15,224 nucleotides of DNA from Bog-473 sp035552095. Its GTDB lineage: Bacteria; Actinomycetota; Acidimicrobiia; Acidimicrobiales; RAAP-2. Positions 13,736 to 15,224 of this stretch are shown in pieces. The stretch lies in assembly GCA_035552095.1 (NCBI GenBank), contig DASZMA010000140.1, positions 1 through 15,224 of the forward strand, given 5' to 3'. A program made the position numbers and the translations under genes. The first letter of the stretch is position 1, and each line of letters opens with the position of its first letter. The notes beneath the pieces are model-generated. The model was not told where the DNA came from, searched no databases, and saw nothing but the letters and a program-made list of their open reading frames with translations.

Positions 13736-14629
13736 TCAGTTCGATCGCGCTGCGGGGAGAAAGAGGTCGCGCCAGATGCTCGTCGCAGTCTGTCGGACAG
13801 CCACTTCCATCTCCCGGAATCGGAATTCACGGCTGAACCCGGTGACCGACACGGCTCCAATGGCCCGCCCCGAGCCGCGGATCGGGGCGGCCACGCAGGC
13901 AATGCCCGGACATGACTCCTCATGGTCGTAGGCCACGCCGGACTTGCGAATCAGTTCGAGGTCGAGTCGGAATTCGTGGGGCGAGGCCAACGTGTTCGAC
14001 GTTCGTCGGTCGAGGCCGGCGGCGATAGCCCGCTCGATGCCCTCGTCGCCCTCGTAGGCCAGCATCGCCTTGCCCAGGCCCGTGCAGTAAGCAGGCATGC
14101 GGCCGCCTGTGCGGCTCGGGATGTCCACTTCCTTGGCCGGAATCTTGTCGAGGTAGACCACCTCGTTGCGGTCGAGCACGGCGAGATGGATAGCCCACAT
14201 CGTGGTGGTGGCCAGCTTCCGAAGGTAGGGGAGGGCGCTGTCCCTCATGCGATTGCACCGCTCAGCCAGCTCACCGACCTCGAACAGGCGAATACCCACC
14301 CGATAACCGCCAGTGACGCGCTCGAGCCATCCCAAGACCAGGAGCTGTTCGGCCAGACGATGCACGGTCGACTTCGGCAGTCGTGACCGAGCGCTCAATT
14401 CGCTGAGGCTCAGGACCGGAGGGGCGACCTTGAAAGCGTCGAGGATGGCCGCGGCCCGCGCCAGCACCGACTTGTCCTGGACGTCGACCACGACATTGTC
14501 GCTCGTAGCAATGCCGGAGCCCCGAGCGGTCGTCCTCGGGGTCAGTACTGTGGAGGCGTCAACCAATCCGGTCCCGCCGCCATTGTGCTCTGCCCCCGGA
14601 AGTGTCATTTCAACAGGACGTATTGTCAT
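13736..14629 (-). CDS. IclR-family transcriptional regulator
   Basis: A 297-residue regulator. An N-terminal winged helix-turn-helix occupies about residues 52-113: SLSELSARSRLPKSTVHRLA is the HTH, and LGWLERVTGGYRVG the wing. The C-terminal IclR effector domain spans about 120-292 and includes TGLGKAMLAY at 183-192 and CPGIACVAAPI near 240-250. Family members respond to aromatic acids or their breakdown products and control adjacent catabolic operons as activators or repressors. The ATG at 14629 is preferred because AGGG lies close upstream and a promoter fits. It gives about 50 residues before the HTH, longer than the usual 10-30. An ATG at 14608 and a GTG at 14491 are alternatives without good Shine-Dalgarno sites. 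It lies on the same strand 124 bp ahead of the monooxygenase, so it may partly read through into the pathway it controls. Confidence 0.93.
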   Translation of the reverse strand: MTIRPVEMTLPGAEHNGGGTGLVDASTVLTPRTTARGSGIATSDNVVVDVQDKSVLARAAAILDAFKVAPPVLSLSELSARSRLPKSTVHRLAEQLLVLGWLERVTGGYRVGIRLFEVGELAERCNRMRDSALPYLRKLATTTMWAIHLAVLDRNEVVYLDKIPAKEVDIPSRTGGRMPAYCTGLGKAMLAYEGDEGIERAIAAGLDRRTSNTLASPHEFRLDLELIRKSGVAYDHEESCPGIACVAAPIRGSGRAIGAVSVTGFSREFRFREMEVAVRQTATSIWRDLFLPAARSN

Positions 14630-14662
14630 GTGTCCCTACCCCCTAGCCTTCCCCTCCAAATC

Positions 14663-14691
14663 GTTCTACCGTGAATCCAGGTCGCGCTCAA
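14663..14691 (-). promoter_or_regulatory. Candidate iclR promoter
   Basis: On the minus strand, -35 TTGAGC (14686-14691), exactly 17 bp, then -10 TAGAAC (14663-14668); each matches four of six consensus bases. It would give a leader of about 26 nt that contains the purine-rich ribosome binding region before the ATG at 14629. Confidence 0.5.
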
Positions 14692-14716
14692 CCCTCCAAC
14701 CAGGGAAACACGCCGT

Positions 14717-14735
14717 CGTTCCACCCAACGGAACG
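14717..14735. promoter_or_regulatory. Inverted repeat upstream of iclR (autoregulation candidate)
   Basis: CGTTCC, seven bases, GGAACG: perfect 6-bp arms, lying just upstream of the candidate -35. Position suits autoregulation of the iclR gene or control by another factor. Confidence 0.4.
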
Positions 14736-14843
14736 TCGATCCGCCGTAAATCACATGCATGCTGGCAACATCCGGCCATGCCTTGCGCCAACCTGCCGGC
14801 TGGGCGGGGCCTACGATCCACTGACCATCGTCTGACTGGTGCC

Positions 14844-14861
14844 GGCGACCAGCTGGTCGCC
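14844..14861. promoter_or_regulatory. Perfect 18-bp palindrome
   Basis: GGCGACCAG joined directly to CTGGTCGCC: 9-bp arms without a spacer, in non-coding DNA, 39 bp before the GTG of the LLM gene remnant. With no loop it is more likely a protein-binding dyad than a terminator. Confidence 0.5.
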
Positions 14862-14900
14862 ATCGGGCGGGCCGCCCCAACAACCCGAGAGGTGTGCACC

Positions 14901-15058
14901 GTGACATTCCGTGTTGCCCTGCCCGGCAACAACTACATCCCGCCGGCGACGACCAGGTGCCCCAGGCGGCCGATTGCCTCACTGCTCCCGACTTCCACGA
15001 AGTGGGCTCGACCATCGACGGCCTGCGCTCTGGCGCGCTGAGTCCGAATAGTGACTAG
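14901..15058 (+). pseudogene. Frameshifted N-terminal remnant of an LLM-type oxidoreductase gene
   Basis: A GTG at 14901, with GAGAGG about 10 nt upstream, opens with VTFRVALPGNNYIPPATT, typical of the first strand of luciferase-like oxidoreductases. That frame then loses similarity and stops at 15041. In another frame, from about 14951, the DNA reads LTAPDFHEVGSTIDGLRSGALSP, which matches the expected next helix and strand of the same family (intact members usually read DF..VA..ID.LGFDAL). It ends at TAG 15056-15058. At least one frameshift separates the two parts and the remaining protein (several hundred residues) is missing. I infer a decayed gene cut off by the sequence that now carries the antitoxin. 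Similarity is by memory of the family, not by alignment. Confidence 0.45.
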
Positions 15059-15061
15059 AAT
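15056..15061 (+). promoter_or_regulatory. -10 box of a probably leaderless antitoxin transcript
   Basis: TAGAAT ends 7 nt before the antitoxin ATG at 15069, placing the expected transcription start at or next to the start codon. No -35 consensus is seen at the usual spacing. Leaderless messages are common in actinobacteria. The palindrome GTCATGAC (15066-15073) over the start codon could bind the antitoxin itself. Confidence 0.45.
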
Positions 15062-15068
15062 ACAGGTC

Positions 15069-15224
15069 ATGACTGAGACGCTTCCGCTCGCCCACATCAA
15101 GGCTCACCTCTCCGAGGTCGTCGATCGAGTCGAACACCAGCACGACCGCGTCATCCTGACGCGCAATGGCCGGCCCGCGGCCATCTTGGTTAGCCCCGAC
15201 GATCTGGAGGCGCTGGAGGACACG
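15069..15224 (+). CDS. Type II toxin-antitoxin antitoxin, Phd/YefM family (partial)
   Basis: The first 52 residues of a protein cut by the right edge. The sequence LAHIKAHLSEVVDRVEHQHDRVILTRNGRPAAILVSPDDLEALE is the classic Phd/YefM DNA-binding N-terminal domain: a first helix beginning at the AHIKAHLSEVV segment, the beta hairpin RVILTRNGRPAAILV, then the DDLEAL helix. Antitoxins of this type neutralise a toxin, commonly of the RelE/YoeB or Doc/VapC type, and repress their own operon. The toxin gene would be expected just beyond the window. The ATG at 15069 is the only plausible start, and there is little room for a Shine-Dalgarno (AGG 2 nt before it). The gene is transcribed away from the catabolic cluster and is unlikely to be functionally linked to it. 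Confidence 0.9.
   Translation, partial: MTETLPLAHIKAHLSEVVDRVEHQHDRVILTRNGRPAAILVSPDDLEALEDT

Noticed and set aside
13612..14900. KstR-type operator search in the iclR/hsaA control regions
   Set aside because: By eye I saw no site of the AAC-NN-GTT type in these intergenic stretches, so a KstR link is not claimed.
14626..15015. Minus-strand open frame of 129 codons upstream of iclR, ending in an ATGA overlap with it
   Set aside because: Trp/Arg/Gly-rich composition without a domain. It runs across the palindrome, inverted repeat and candidate iclR promoter and is antisense to the LLM relic. The overlap is probably coincidental.
1..15224. CRISPR arrays, tRNA/rRNA genes, insertion sequences
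   Set aside because: No regularly spaced repeats, tRNA-like sequence, transposase or terminal inverted repeats were recognised by eye on either strand.

Overview
The window is GC-rich and reads as an actinobacterium. The grounds are strong G/C third-position use in every convincing gene, an F420-type luciferase-like oxidoreductase, many GTG starts, and close resemblance by eye to the mycobacterial/rhodococcal Hsa aromatic-ring degradation enzymes. I cannot name the species.

From about 14.6 kb down to 0.4 kb every gene lies on the minus strand, so transcription runs right to left. First is an IclR-family regulator (13736-14629). Next come six enzymes in near-biochemical order. They are an HsaA-like flavin monooxygenase (12415-13611), an HsaC/BphC-type extradiol dioxygenase (11494-12372), 2-hydroxypentadienoate hydratase (10667-11497), acylating acetaldehyde dehydrogenase (9701-10630), 4-hydroxy-2-oxovalerate aldolase (8659-9714) and a meta-cleavage-product hydrolase (7749-8615). 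A hairpin follows. The second block holds a SnoaL-like protein (7087-7617), a branched-chain-amino-acid-type ABC importer condensed to three polypeptides, an F420-type LLM oxidoreductase (1238-2119) and a DHRS1-like short-chain dehydrogenase (408-1241). The importer consists of a secreted binding protein, a fused LivH-LivM permease and a fused LivG-LivF ATPase.

Together these encode a meta-cleavage pathway. A phenolic substrate is hydroxylated to a catechol, the ring is cut next to the diol, the product is hydrolysed, and the C5 fragment goes to pyruvate plus acyl-CoA. A dedicated importer and two redox enzymes could bring in and prepare the substrate. The substrate is not visible from sequence. 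The similarity to HsaA/HsaC/HsaD permits a steroid-like or other bulky phenol, but the Liv-type importer and IclR regulator fit a small aromatic or aryl acid equally well. No HsaB-type flavin reductase is present in the window.

Coupling is tight. Three junctions use the ATGA stop/start overlap, two others overlap by 14 and 20 bp, and the permease start has its Shine-Dalgarno on the binding-protein stop codon. Control signals cluster in four places: iclR-hsaA (13612-13735), upstream of iclR (14630-14900), the hydrolase-SnoaL gap, and upstream of the binding protein.

At the right edge, on the plus strand, a frameshifted N-terminal remnant of an LLM-type oxidoreductase gene is followed by the beginning of a Phd/YefM-type antitoxin gene with an apparently leaderless promoter. 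At the left edge is the C-terminal part of an unrecognised plus-strand gene that converges on the SDR.
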